This document shows positions 8,066 to 16,824 of a stretch of 64,000 bases of DNA, in pieces. Both the position numbers and the translations under genes were made by a program. Source of the stretch: Actinomadura coerulea (lineage in GTDB: Bacteria > Actinomycetota > Actinomycetes > Streptosporangiales > Streptosporangiaceae); contig NZ_JACHMQ010000001.1 of the NCBI RefSeq assembly GCF_014208105.1, forward strand, positions 3,472,001 to 3,536,000. The letters run 5' to 3'. The notes under the pieces were generated by a model. It made no database searches, had not been told where the DNA came from, and was given only the letters and a program-made list of their open reading frames with translations. Position 1 is the stretch's first letter, and every line of letters begins with the position of its first letter.

Positions 8066-9791
8066 AACGGGGGTCGCCGGTCGGGTTCGCGGCCAGCCAG
8101 CGGTGGACGACCTTGCCGGTGGCGTTGCGGGGCAGTTCCGGGATGAAGTACACGTCGCGGGGAACCGCGTAGCGGGCGACCTGGGCGTGCACGTAGGCGC
8201 GGACGGCGTCGGCGTCGAGACGGGCGCCGGGCCGCAGGACGACGTACGCGGCGAGGCGCTGCCCCCACTCGGGGTCGGGCACTCCGGTGACCGCGACCTC
8301 GTAGATCTCCGGCATCCGCAGCAGAGCGTCCTCCACGTCGCCGGGGACGATGTTCTCACCGCCGGACACGACCATGCCGTCGAAGCGGCCGTCCACGAAC
8401 AGCAGGCCGCGGTGGTCGACGTGGCCGAGGTCGCCGGTGGCGAGCAGGCCGTCGCGGACCTCCATCGGCTCGCCGCCGGTGTAGCCCTCGAACAGCAGCT
8501 CGTTCGCGGCGAAGATCTGCCCGCGGGTGGACCGGCCGAGGCGGCGGCCCTGCTCGTCGAGGATCGCCAGCGCGGTGTTGCGCGGCGGGCGGCCGGCCGT
8601 GCGCGGGTCGAGCCGCAGGTCGCGCGGGGTCGCGATGGACACCCAGGACGTCTCGGTGGACCCGTAGACGTTGTAGAGCCGGTCGCCGAACGCGTCCATG
8701 AACCGGGTCGCGAGGTCGCCGGGCAGCGCGGCGCCGCTCAGCGCCGCGATCCGCAGGGAGGACGTGTCGTACCGCTCGCGGACCTCGGGGGCCAGTTCCA
8801 GGATCCGCTGGAGCATGACCGGGACGGCGAACAGGGCGACGTCGCGGTGGGAGGCGACGGCCCGCAGGGTCGCCTCGGGGTCGAACCGGCGGTGCAGGAC
8901 GACCGGCGCCCGCAGCGCCCAGGCCATCTGCAGCGCGGCGTAGCCCCAGGTGTGGAACAGCGGGGCTTCGACGATCATGGTCTGCCGGGCGCGCAGCGGG
9001 ATCCGGGACGTCATCGAGGCCAGCGGCCACAGGCCGGGGCGGGGCGGGCGGCGGGCCCCCTTCGGGCGGCCGGTGGTGCCCGAGCTCAGCATGATCGTCC
9101 GGCTCTGGATCTGCGGCGGCCCTGCGGCGGGCGCCGGCGCCGACCGGATGATCTCCTCGATGCTCGGCCCCGGGTCGGCGGGGGCGGTGTCGGGGGCGGT
9201 GCGGGGCGGCGGCAGCACGGCGGCGACGGGGGCCGGCAGCGGGGCGGCGGCGGGCGGCCGCCGGTCGGCCCACACCACGGTGCGGCGCAGGGCGATCGGG
9301 ACGTTCGCCAGCAGCGGCGCGAACTCGGCGTCCGCGACGAGCAGGGTGGGGCGCAGCTCGCCGAGCACGGCGCGGATCTGGCCCGTCCCGAAACCGGTGT
9401 TGAGCAGCACGACCTCGGCGCCTCGGCGCGAGCACGCGAGGAGGGTCAGGGCCATGCCGCGGTGGTTGCGGCACAGGACGCCGACGCGCGGGCGGGGGCC
9501 GTGGAGCGGCAGGCCGGCGGCGAGGCGGGCGGCGCGCTCGTCCAGCTCGGCGAACGTCAGTTCCCCGTCGTCGTCGATCAGGGCCGTGCGGGACGGGGAG
9601 CGGGCGGCGGCGGAGGCGACCAGCCCGGCGAGGGTCGTGCCCCAGCGCCGCAGCGTGCCGAGCTGGCGGGCCAGGCGGCGGGGGCCGCCGGAGAACAGCA
9701 GGCCGGTGCCGAGCAGGAGGGCGGCGAGGTCGCGGATGTGCCCGATCCGCCGGCGCATCCCCGGCCGGTAAGCGGGCCTCGCGTGGGTCAC
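8064..9791 (-). CDS. Acyl-CoA synthetase (AMP-binding, FadD-type)
   Basis: A 575-residue member of the ANL superfamily that should activate a fatty or other carboxylic acid to its CoA ester through an acyl-adenylate. The P-loop-like A3 motif is TIMLSSGTTGRPKG. A5 is YNVYGSTETSWV, A7 is ATGDLGHVDHRGLLFVDGRF, A8 is MVVSGGENIVPGDVEDAL, and the A10 lysine lies in PRNATGK. An N-terminal extension with a hydrophobic stretch (LAALLLGTGLLFSGG) resembles FadD12-type mycobacterial enzymes. GTG 9791 follows GGAGGAGGGCGCG. The stop overlaps the IS30 end by two bases, so the insertion may have changed the last residues; all catalytic motifs remain. It is divergent from the beta-oxidation operon. Confidence 0.88.
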   Translation of the reverse strand: MTHARPAYRPGMRRRIGHIRDLAALLLGTGLLFSGGPRRLARQLGTLRRWGTTLAGLVASAAARSPSRTALIDDDGELTFAELDERAARLAAGLPLHGPRPRVGVLCRNHRGMALTLLACSRRGAEVVLLNTGFGTGQIRAVLGELRPTLLVADAEFAPLLANVPIALRRTVVWADRRPPAAAPLPAPVAAVLPPPRTAPDTAPADPGPSIEEIIRSAPAPAAGPPQIQSRTIMLSSGTTGRPKGARRPPRPGLWPLASMTSRIPLRARQTMIVEAPLFHTWGYAALQMAWALRAPVVLHRRFDPEATLRAVASHRDVALFAVPVMLQRILELAPEVRERYDTSSLRIAALSGAALPGDLATRFMDAFGDRLYNVYGSTETSWVSIATPRDLRLDPRTAGRPPRNTALAILDEQGRRLGRSTRGQIFAANELLFEGYTGGEPMEVRDGLLATGDLGHVDHRGLLFVDGRFDGMVVSGGENIVPGDVEDALLRMPEIYEVAVTGVPDPEWGQRLAAYVVLRPGARLDADAVRAYVHAQVARYAVPRDVYFIPELPRNATGKVVHRWLAANPTGDPR

Positions 9792-9901
9792 CGCGCCCTC
9801 CTCCGGTGATTTCCGGTCACGTTACCCATCAGTCATGAAGCGGACAAGGGCATCAGAGGCCCTCCCCGGGGCATCAGTGCGCTGAGCGGCGCGTCAGTGG
9901 T

Positions 9902-9936
9902 TACTGACGAGTAGCATTAAGGGTTACCAGCAAGTA
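9902..9936. promoter_or_regulatory. Two operator-like sites upstream of the beta-oxidation operon
   Basis: TACTGACGAGTA (9902-9913) is a perfect inverted repeat of TACT around a 4-bp spacer. A second, half-degenerate copy, TACCAGCAAGTA, lies at 9925-9936, centred 23 bp away. They fall 90-120 nt before the thiolase start and between divergent acyl-CoA synthetase and thiolase genes. Such paired palindromes are typical targets of TetR- or GntR-type acyl-CoA-responsive repressors. The cognate regulator is not in this window. Confidence 0.5.
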
Positions 9937-10024
9937 GCATCGCTGACGCGGGTACTCGTGCCGCCGGCAGGGGCGGCACGGGGCTCGACACCTTCACCCG
10001 AGTCCATCGCAGGGAGGACGACCC

Positions 10025-11227
10025 GTGCCTCGCACCGCACGCGACGTCGTGTTCGTCGACGGCGTCCGCACGCCGTTCGGCAAGGCCGGCCCCAAGGGCC
10101 TCTACGCGCAGACGCGCGCCGACGACATGGTCGTCCGCGCGATCCGCGAGCTGATGCGCCGCAACCCGTCCCTCCCGCCCGAGCGGGTGGACGAGGTCGC
10201 CGTCGCCGCCACCACCCAGACCGGGGACCAGGGCCTGACCATCGGGCGGTCCGCCGCCGTGCTGGCCGGGCTCCCGAAGAGCGTCCCCGGCTTCGCCGTC
10301 GACCGGATGTGCGCGGGGGCCATGACCGCCGTGACCACCACCGGCGCCGGCATCGCGTTCGGCTCCTACGACGTCGCCATCGCGGGCGGCGTCGAGCACA
10401 TGGGCCGCCACCCGATGGGCGAGGGCGTCGACCCGAACCCGCGGTTCCTCGCCGACAAGCTGGTCGACCCGTCCGCCCTGGTCATGGGGTCGACCGCGGA
10501 GAACCTGCACGACCGGTTCCCCGGCATCACCAAGGAGCGCGCCGACGCCTACGCCGTGCGCAGCCAGCGGAAGGTCGCCGAGGCCTACGCGGCCGGGAGG
10601 ATCCAGCCCGACCTGGTGCCGACCGCGGTCCGCTCCGCCGATCTGGGCTGGGGCCTCGCCACCGACGACGAGCCGCCGCGGCCCGGCACGACGATGGAGA
10701 GCCTGGCCGCGCTGAAGACGCCGTTCCGCGTGCACGGCAACGTCACGGCGGGCAACGCCGCCGGCCTCAACGACGGCGCCACCGCCTGCCTGCTCGCGGC
10801 CGAGGACGTCGCGCGCGAGCTCGGCCTCGCGCCGCGGATGCGGCTCGTCGACTTCGCCTTCGCCGGCGTCGAGCCGGAGGTCATGGGCGTCGGGCCGGTC
10901 CCCGCGACCGAGAAGCTCCTCGCCCGCAACGCGCTGACCATGGACGACATCGGCCTCATCGAGATCAACGAGGCCTTCGCCGTGCAGGTGCTCGCGTTCC
11001 TGGAGCACTTCAAGATCGCCGATGACGACGCGCGGGTGAACCCGTGGGGCGGCGCGATCGCCCTCGGCCACCCCCTCGCCTCGTCCGGCGTGCGGCTGAT
11101 GAACCAGCTGTCCCGTCTTTTCGAGGAGCGCACGGACGTCCGGTTCGGGCTGACCACGATGTGCGTCGGCATGGGCATGGGCGGAACCGTCCTCTGGGAG
11201 AACGCGAACTGGGAGGGCGCCAAGTGA
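10025..11227 (+). CDS. fadA: Acetyl-CoA C-acyltransferase (thiolase), FadA-type
   Basis: A 400-residue thiolase that cleaves 3-ketoacyl-CoA with CoA in the last step of beta-oxidation. The nucleophilic cysteine is in DRMCAGAMTAV, the histidine in GGAIALGHPLASSGVR and the second cysteine in TMCVGMGMGG, so the active site is complete. GTG 10025 is preceded by AGGGAGGACG. The stop overlaps the GTG of the multifunctional hydratase/dehydrogenase gene by 4 nt, the standard FadA-FadB pair. Paired palindromes about 100 nt upstream suggest control by fatty-acid availability. Confidence 0.93.
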   Translation: MPRTARDVVFVDGVRTPFGKAGPKGLYAQTRADDMVVRAIRELMRRNPSLPPERVDEVAVAATTQTGDQGLTIGRSAAVLAGLPKSVPGFAVDRMCAGAMTAVTTTGAGIAFGSYDVAIAGGVEHMGRHPMGEGVDPNPRFLADKLVDPSALVMGSTAENLHDRFPGITKERADAYAVRSQRKVAEAYAAGRIQPDLVPTAVRSADLGWGLATDDEPPRPGTTMESLAALKTPFRVHGNVTAGNAAGLNDGATACLLAAEDVARELGLAPRMRLVDFAFAGVEPEVMGVGPVPATEKLLARNALTMDDIGLIEINEAFAVQVLAFLEHFKIADDDARVNPWGGAIALGHPLASSGVRLMNQLSRLFEERTDVRFGLTTMCVGMGMGGTVLWENANWEGAK

Positions 11228-13305
11228 ACCCCGACATCTTCAAGGACGAGGTCGTCACGCACGCGCGCGTACGCGAGGTGACGCTCCCCTACGGCGCGGG
11301 CACGCTCGCGCTCATCACGCTCGACAACGGCTTCGACCACACCAAGCCCAACACCTTCGGCCCCGGCGGACTCGCCGAGCTGAACGCCGCGCTGGACGAG
11401 GTCGCCGGGCGCGAGGACATCGCAGCCGTCGGCGTCATCGGCAAGCCGTTCATCTTCGCGGTGGGCGCCGACCTCAAGGGCGTCCCGCTGGTCCAACGGC
11501 GCGAGGACGCCGCGGCGATCGGCAGGCTCGGCCACGACGTGTTCCGCCGCCTCGGCGAGCTGGGCGTGCCGTCCTTCGCCTACTACAACGGCGCGGCGAT
11601 GGGCGGCGGAGTCGAGATCGGCCTGCACTGCACCTACCGGACGATCTCGCGCGGCGTCCCGGCGTTCGCGCTTCCCGAGGCGTTCCTCGGGCTCGTCCCC
11701 GGCTGGGGCGGCACCTACCTGCTCCCGAACCTGATCGGCGCGGAGAAGGCGCTCAAGGTCGTCATCGACAACCCCATGGCCCAGAACCGGATGCTCAAGG
11801 GCGCGCAGGCCTACGAGCTGGGCATCGCCGACGCGATCTTCGACTCGGCCGACTTCCTGGAGGAGTCCCTCGCCTGGACGGCCCGGGTGCTCAACGGCGA
11901 CATCACCGTGCGGCGCCCGGAGGTCGACAAGGGCAAGGCCTGGGACGACGCCGTCGCCATGGCCCGCTGGAACGTCGAGGGCAAGCTCCACGGGGCCGCG
12001 CCGTCCTACACCCGGGCGCTCGACCTGGTCGCCGCCGCCAAGGACCGCACCCGCGACGAGGGCTTCGCCGCCGAGGACGAGGCCCTGGCCGACCTCATCA
12101 TGAGCGACGAGCTGCGCGCCGGGCTGTACGCGTTCGACCTCACCCAGAAGCGCGCGAAGCGCCCCGCCGGGGCGCCGGACAAGGAGCTCGCCCGCAAGGT
12201 CACCAAGGTCGGCGTCGTCGGCGCCGGGCTGATGGCCTCGCAGCTCGCCCTGCTGTTCGCGCGGCGCCTGGAGGTGCCGGTCGTGCTGACCGACCTCGAC
12301 CAGGAGCGCCTGGACAAGGGCGTCGGCTACGCGCACGGCGAGATCGACAAGCTGCTCGGCAAGGGACGGCTGTCCCCCGACAAGGCCAACCGCCTCAAGG
12401 GCCTCATCACCGGCTCGCTCACCAAGGACGCGTTCGCCGACGCCGACTTCGTCATCGAGGCCGTCTTCGAGGAGATGTCGGTCAAGCAGAAGGTGTTCGC
12501 CGAGGTCGAGCAGTACGTCTCCGCCGAGTGCGTCCTCGCGACCAACACCTCCTCTCTGTCGGTGACCGAGATGGCCTCCGGGCTCGCCCACCCCGAGCGG
12601 GTCGTCGGGTTCCACTTCTTCAACCCGGTCGCGGTGCTGCCGCTGCTGGAGATCGTCCGGGGCGAGCGGACCGACGACGCGGCCCTCGCCACCGCGTTCG
12701 CCACGGGACGGGCGCTGAAGAAGTCCTGCGTCCTGGTCAAGGACGCCCCGGCGTTCGTCGTGAACCGCGTCCTGCTGCGGCTGCTCGCCGAGATCGTCAG
12801 GACGGTGGACGAGGGCACGCCGATCGAGGTCGCCGAGCGCGCCGCCGCGCCGCTCGGCCTGCCGATGCCGCCGTTCGTGCTGATGGGCCTGGTCGGCCCG
12901 GCGATCGCGCTGCACGTCAACGAGACGCTGCACGCGGCGTTCCCGGATCGGTTCCCGCTGTCGGACAACCTGGCGAAGATGGTCGCGGCGGGCAAGAGCG
13001 GCGTGTACCTGCCCGACTTCACCCTCGACCCCGAGGTCGTGGAGATCTTCTCCGGCGGGTCGAGCCCCTCCACCGAGGAGCAGGTCCTCGACCGGGCGCT
13101 CGCGGCGCTCGCCGACGAGATCCGGATCATGCTGGACGAGGGCGTCGTCGCGGCGCCGCAGGACATCGATCTGTGCATGATCCTCGGCGCCGGCTGGCCG
13201 TTCCACCTCGGCGGCATCACCCCGTACCTGGACAGGTCCGGGGTCGCCGAGCGCGCCGCGGGGGGCCGCTTCCTGGAGCCCGGAGCCGCCTCGCCGCCCT
13301 CCTGA
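11224..13305 (+). CDS. fadB: Fused enoyl-CoA hydratase / 3-hydroxyacyl-CoA dehydrogenase, FadB-type
   Basis: A 693-residue bifunctional beta-oxidation enzyme. The N-terminal crotonase domain (about 1-240) has an oxyanion-hole segment FIFAVGADLKG and the GGGVEIGLHC and LPEAFLGLVPGWGG segments that carry the catalytic glutamates. The dehydrogenase half starts with the NAD-binding VGVVGAGLMASQLALLFARR and includes HPERVVGFHFFNPVAVLPLLE with the catalytic histidine. C-terminal 3HCDH repeats occupy about 500-690. GTG 11224 is coupled to fadA by a 4-nt overlap. A strong hairpin 34 nt after the stop ends the operon. Confidence 0.92.
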   Translation: MNPDIFKDEVVTHARVREVTLPYGAGTLALITLDNGFDHTKPNTFGPGGLAELNAALDEVAGREDIAAVGVIGKPFIFAVGADLKGVPLVQRREDAAAIGRLGHDVFRRLGELGVPSFAYYNGAAMGGGVEIGLHCTYRTISRGVPAFALPEAFLGLVPGWGGTYLLPNLIGAEKALKVVIDNPMAQNRMLKGAQAYELGIADAIFDSADFLEESLAWTARVLNGDITVRRPEVDKGKAWDDAVAMARWNVEGKLHGAAPSYTRALDLVAAAKDRTRDEGFAAEDEALADLIMSDELRAGLYAFDLTQKRAKRPAGAPDKELARKVTKVGVVGAGLMASQLALLFARRLEVPVVLTDLDQERLDKGVGYAHGEIDKLLGKGRLSPDKANRLKGLITGSLTKDAFADADFVIEAVFEEMSVKQKVFAEVEQYVSAECVLATNTSSLSVTEMASGLAHPERVVGFHFFNPVAVLPLLEIVRGERTDDAALATAFATGRALKKSCVLVKDAPAFVVNRVLLRLLAEIVRTVDEGTPIEVAERAAAPLGLPMPPFVLMGLVGPAIALHVNETLHAAFPDRFPLSDNLAKMVAAGKSGVYLPDFTLDPEVVEIFSGGSSPSTEEQVLDRALAALADEIRIMLDEGVVAAPQDIDLCMILGAGWPFHLGGITPYLDRSGVAERAAGGRFLEPGAASPPS

Positions 13306-13338
13306 CCCCGGCCCCTCCGAGCCCGGCCCGTGCGGGAG

Positions 13339-13375
13339 AAGAGGCGTTCCGAGCCGTCTTCGGAACGCCTCTTTT
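13339..13375 (+). terminator. Rho-independent-type terminator after fadB
   Basis: A perfect 14-bp stem, AAGAGGCGTTCCGA (13339-13352) with TCGGAACGCCTCTT (13360-13373), closes a 7-nt loop and is followed by TTCC. It sits 34 nt after the fadB stop and before the permease gene. Confidence 0.8.
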
Positions 13376-13438
13376 CCGGCGTTCTCCCATGTCACGGACT
13401 CGCGCGAGTTTCGGCGGATCATAACCCGCGCACATATG

Positions 13439-13463
13439 GGCATACGGCTGAAGATCGTATGCC
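13439..13463. promoter_or_regulatory. Inverted repeat in the permease leader
   Basis: GGCATAC (13439-13445) is repeated as GTATGCC (13457-13463) across 11 nt, 30 nt upstream of the permease start and inside its transcribed or promoter region. It could be an operator or a small leader hairpin. No riboswitch class is recognisable. Confidence 0.35.
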
Positions 13464-13492
13464 GCACACGGGGACACGGAAGGGCGCCGAAA

Positions 13493-14980
13493 TTGAACGT
13501 GCTGCGCACGAAGTCGGTCGAGCAGTCGATCAGGGACACCGAGGAGCCGGAGCACCGGCTCCGGCGCGACCTGTCGGCGTTCGACCTGACGGTCTTCGGG
13601 ATCGGCGTGATCATCGGAACCGGCATCTTCGTGCTCACCGGTGAGGTCGCCAAGGACAAGGCCGGTCCGGCGGTCGCGCTGTCGTTCATCCTCGCCGCCG
13701 TCGTGTGCGGCCTCGCGGCGCTCTGCTACGCCGAGTTCGCCTCCACCGTTCCGGTCGCCGGCTCGGCCTACACCTTCTCCTATGCCACGATCGGCGAGTT
13801 CCCCGCCTGGATCATCGGCTGGGACCTCGTCCTGGAGATGGCCCTCGGCGCGGCCGTGGTGTCGGTCGGCTGGTCGGGATACTTCGCCTCGCTGCTCGAC
13901 GACGCGGGGGTCACGATCCCGACGGCGCTCGCGGCTCCGCCGGGCGAGGGCGGGACGGTGAACGTCCCCGCCATCTGCCTCGTGCTGGCGGTGACCGCGC
14001 TGCTCGTCCTCGGCGTCAAGATCTCCTCGCGGGTGAACGCGGTGGTCGTCTCGATCAAGGTGGCCATCGTGCTGCTGGTGATCTTCGCCGGGCTGTTCTT
14101 CGTCAAGGGGTCCAACTACCACCCCTTCATCCCGCCGTCCAAGCCGACGCCGAGCGTGGAGGGCCTCAAGGCGCCGCTGATCCAGGTCATGACCGGCCAC
14201 GCGCCGGTCAGCTACGGCTGGCTCGGCATCTTCTCGGCCGTCGCCATCGTGTTCTTCGCCTACATCGGCTTCGACATCGTCGCGACCGCGGCCGAGGAGG
14301 CGCGGCGCCCGCAGCGGGACCTGCCGATCGGGCTCATCGGCTCCCTCATCATCACCGCCATCCTGTACGCGGCCGTGGCGAGCGTCGTCGTCGGCATGCA
14401 GAAGTACACGGAGCTGAGCGTCGCCGCGCCGCTCGCGGACGCGTTCAAGGCCGTCGGCCATCCCGTCTTCGCCACGATCATCAGCATCGGCGCGGTCGTC
14501 GGCCTCACCACCGTCGTCCTCATCCTGCTCCTCGGGCAGAGCCGCATCTTCTTCGCGATGGGCCGCGACGGCCTGATGCCGCCCTGGCTCTCGGCCGTCC
14601 ACCCGCGCTTCGGCACCCCCTACCGCGCGACCATCATCATGGGCGTGATCGTCGCGGTGCTCGCCGGGTTCATCCCGCTCGCCGAGCTGGCCGAGCTGGT
14701 CAACATCGGCACGCTGTTCGCGTTCCTCGTCGTCTCGGTGGCCGTGGTGATCCTGCGCCGCACCCGCCCCGACCTGCCCCGCGCGTTCCGCACGCCCTGG
14801 GTCCCGGTCGTCCCGATCCTGTCCGTGCTGGCCTGCCTGTTCGTGATGATCAACCTGCCGGTGGAGACCTGGCTGCGGTTCCTCGCCTGGATGGTCATCG
14901 GCGGCGTCGTCTACGCCGCCTACGGGTACCGGCACAGCAAGGTCGGCCTCCGCGCGGAGCACATCTCCCCCAAGTCCTGA
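13493..14980 (+). CDS. APC-family amino-acid permease (cationic-type)
   Basis: A 495-residue transporter with about twelve to fourteen predicted helices. The first helix carries the APC substrate signature (FGIGVIIGTGIFVLTGEVA), and helix 6 reads FFAYIGFDIVATAAEEARRP. The loop GQSRIFFAMGRDGLMPPWLS is characteristic of cationic amino-acid transporter (CAT/YfnA-like) members. It should import amino acids across the cytoplasmic membrane; the substrate is not fixed by sequence. TTG 13493 is chosen because GGAAGGG lies 8 nt upstream; GTG 13499 and an in-frame ATG at 13436 are alternatives. It is a single-gene transcription unit. Confidence 0.88.
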   Translation: MNVLRTKSVEQSIRDTEEPEHRLRRDLSAFDLTVFGIGVIIGTGIFVLTGEVAKDKAGPAVALSFILAAVVCGLAALCYAEFASTVPVAGSAYTFSYATIGEFPAWIIGWDLVLEMALGAAVVSVGWSGYFASLLDDAGVTIPTALAAPPGEGGTVNVPAICLVLAVTALLVLGVKISSRVNAVVVSIKVAIVLLVIFAGLFFVKGSNYHPFIPPSKPTPSVEGLKAPLIQVMTGHAPVSYGWLGIFSAVAIVFFAYIGFDIVATAAEEARRPQRDLPIGLIGSLIITAILYAAVASVVVGMQKYTELSVAAPLADAFKAVGHPVFATIISIGAVVGLTTVVLILLLGQSRIFFAMGRDGLMPPWLSAVHPRFGTPYRATIIMGVIVAVLAGFIPLAELAELVNIGTLFAFLVVSVAVVILRRTRPDLPRAFRTPWVPVVPILSVLACLFVMINLPVETWLRFLAWMVIGGVVYAAYGYRHSKVGLRAEHISPKS

Positions 14981-15035
14981 CATTCCCTCGTCGTGACGGG
15001 ACTCACGGTGTCCTTTTGACCGGCGGGTGTGCACA

Positions 15036-16394
15036 ATGGCGCGCATGGCACCTCCAGCGCGCGTCGCGGTGATCGGGTCGGGTCCGGCGGGGATCTACGC
15101 CGCCGAGGCCCTGGTGAAGCAGGCGGGCGACGACGTCCGGGTGGACGTCTTCGACCGGCTCCCGACGCCGTACGGGCTGGTGCGCTACGGCGTCGCGCCC
15201 GACCACACCTCGATCAAGTCGATCGCCCGGTACCTGCAGCGGGTGCTGGAGAACCCGGCCGTCCGGTTCTTCGGGTGCGTCGAGCTCGGCCGCGACGTCA
15301 CCCGCGACGACCTGCTCGACTGCTACGACGCCGTCGTCTACTCCACCGGCGCGATGGTCGACCGGCACATGCGGATCCCCGGCGAGGACCTGCCCGGCAG
15401 CATCGCCGCCACCGACTTCGTCAACTGGTACTGCGGGCACCCCGACGCCGCCGACCACGAGTTCGACCTGTCGGTCGAGGAGGTCGCGGTGGTCGGCGTC
15501 GGCAACGTCGCCGTGGACGTCGTGCGGATCCTCGCCAAGACGGCCGCCGAGCTGCGCGCCACCGACGTCCCCGAGCAGGTGATCGAGGCGCTGGCGCGCA
15601 GCCGGGTCCGGCGCGTCCACATGATCGGGCGGCGCGGGCCGGCGCAGGCGAAGTTCACCACCAAGGAGGCGCGCGAGCTGGGCGAGCTGCCCAACGCGAG
15701 CATCCACGTCAGCCCGCGGGACATGGAGCTCGACCCGGCGAGCGCGGAGCTGGCCGAGAGCGACCGCCACGTCCGCGGCAACATCAAGGTGCTGAGCGCC
15801 TGGACGGGCGACCCCGCCCCCGGCCGCGCCCGCCACATCGACGTGCGGTTCTGGCGCGCCCCCGTCGAGATCCTCGGCACCGGCCGCGTCGAGGGCCTCA
15901 GGCTGGAGAGGACCCGGCTGGACGAGTCGGGCCGCGTCACCGGGACCGGCGAGTTCGAGACGCTGCCGGTCGGCATGGTGCTGCGCTCCGTCGGTTACCA
16001 GAGCGTCCCGCTGGAGGGCGTCCCGTTCGACGAGCGCGCCTTCGTCGTCCCGAACGAGGGCGGCCGCATCGTCGGCCCGGACGGCGCCTTCGTGCCCCGC
16101 GAGTACGTCGCCGGCTGGATCAAGCGCGGGCCGTCCGGCGTCGTCGGGACCAACAAGTCCGACGCCGCCGAGACCGTCCGCCACCTGCTGGAGGACCTCG
16201 CGGACGCCGGGACGGCGCCCGAGCGCACCATAGAGGAGCTGCTGGAGGCCCGCGGGCTTCCCGTCGTCACCTACGACGACTGGCTGAAGCTGGACGCCGC
16301 CGAGATCGCCCTCGCCCGCAGCCTGGACCGCGGGGAGCGCGTCAAGCTCGCCCGCTGGGAGGCGATGCGGTCCGCCTGCCGGGGTCCCGCGTGA
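15036..16394 (+). CDS. fprA: FprA-type ferredoxin/adrenodoxin-NADP+ reductase
   Basis: A 452-residue flavoprotein of the adrenodoxin-reductase family that passes electrons between NADPH and ferredoxin. The FAD site is VAVIGSGPAGIYAAEALVKQ. PYGLVRYGVAPDH is the family's conserved early segment, and the NADP site is VVGVGNVAVDVVRIL followed by MIGRRGPAQAKFTTKEAREL. The late AGWIKRGPSGVVGTNKSDA contacts the cofactors. ATG 15036 is favoured because CGGCGGG lies 8 nt upstream; ATG 15045 is possible. It is monocistronic and probably serves P450s or Fe-S metabolism. Confidence 0.92.
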   Translation: MARMAPPARVAVIGSGPAGIYAAEALVKQAGDDVRVDVFDRLPTPYGLVRYGVAPDHTSIKSIARYLQRVLENPAVRFFGCVELGRDVTRDDLLDCYDAVVYSTGAMVDRHMRIPGEDLPGSIAATDFVNWYCGHPDAADHEFDLSVEEVAVVGVGNVAVDVVRILAKTAAELRATDVPEQVIEALARSRVRRVHMIGRRGPAQAKFTTKEARELGELPNASIHVSPRDMELDPASAELAESDRHVRGNIKVLSAWTGDPAPGRARHIDVRFWRAPVEILGTGRVEGLRLERTRLDESGRVTGTGEFETLPVGMVLRSVGYQSVPLEGVPFDERAFVVPNEGGRIVGPDGAFVPREYVAGWIKRGPSGVVGTNKSDAAETVRHLLEDLADAGTAPERTIEELLEARGLPVVTYDDWLKLDAAEIALARSLDRGERVKLARWEAMRSACRGPA

Positions 16395-16458
16395 TCCATC
16401 CGAAGTCCCCGGCGGGAAACTAGTGACGCAAAGGTGACCCGGACGCTACGGTGCGCGT

Positions 16459-16824
16459 GTGACCGGCGGGCCTGAACTGCACGGGTTCCCCCCACCCGAG
16501 ACGGTCCCCGACCTGAGGTGGCTAGGACCCGACTACGTCTCCGTACTCGTGTACGACCTGACGCGGGGTCTCCTGCGCCAGGATCCGCGCACGTCCGTCA
16601 TGGGCGTGCGGTGCGAGGGCGCGCCCCGGCTGGCGCCCTCGGTCGACCCGGCGGGCGTCATCCGCGCGCACGACGCCTGCTTCCCGCTCCAGGTCTACGT
16701 CCAGGACGGCGCGGGGCGCCTCTGGTGCCTGCGCGGGCGATGGACGTACTGGGGACGTGACCTCGGCACGTCCGCCGCGTCCATCACCCACGCGTGGCGG
16801 CTGCTGTCCGCCGAGGGCGGCTAG
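16459..16824 (+). CDS. Hypothetical protein, 121 aa
   Basis: A soluble 121-residue protein beginning at GTG 16459 that I do not recognise. It has a Trp/Tyr-rich end ([20 protein letters not shown]) and two other cysteines, and no signal peptide or membrane segment. The codon pattern is as GC-rich as its neighbours, and a start 64 nt after fprA makes it a plausible separate gene. It converges on dxs so closely that the two TAG stops overlap on a shared CTAG (16821-16824). Confidence 0.6.
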   Translation: MTGGPELHGFPPPETVPDLRWLGPDYVSVLVYDLTRGLLRQDPRTSVMGVRCEGAPRLAPSVDPAGVIRAHDACFPLQVYVQDGAGRLWCLRGRWTYWGRDLGTSAASITHAWRLLSAEGG

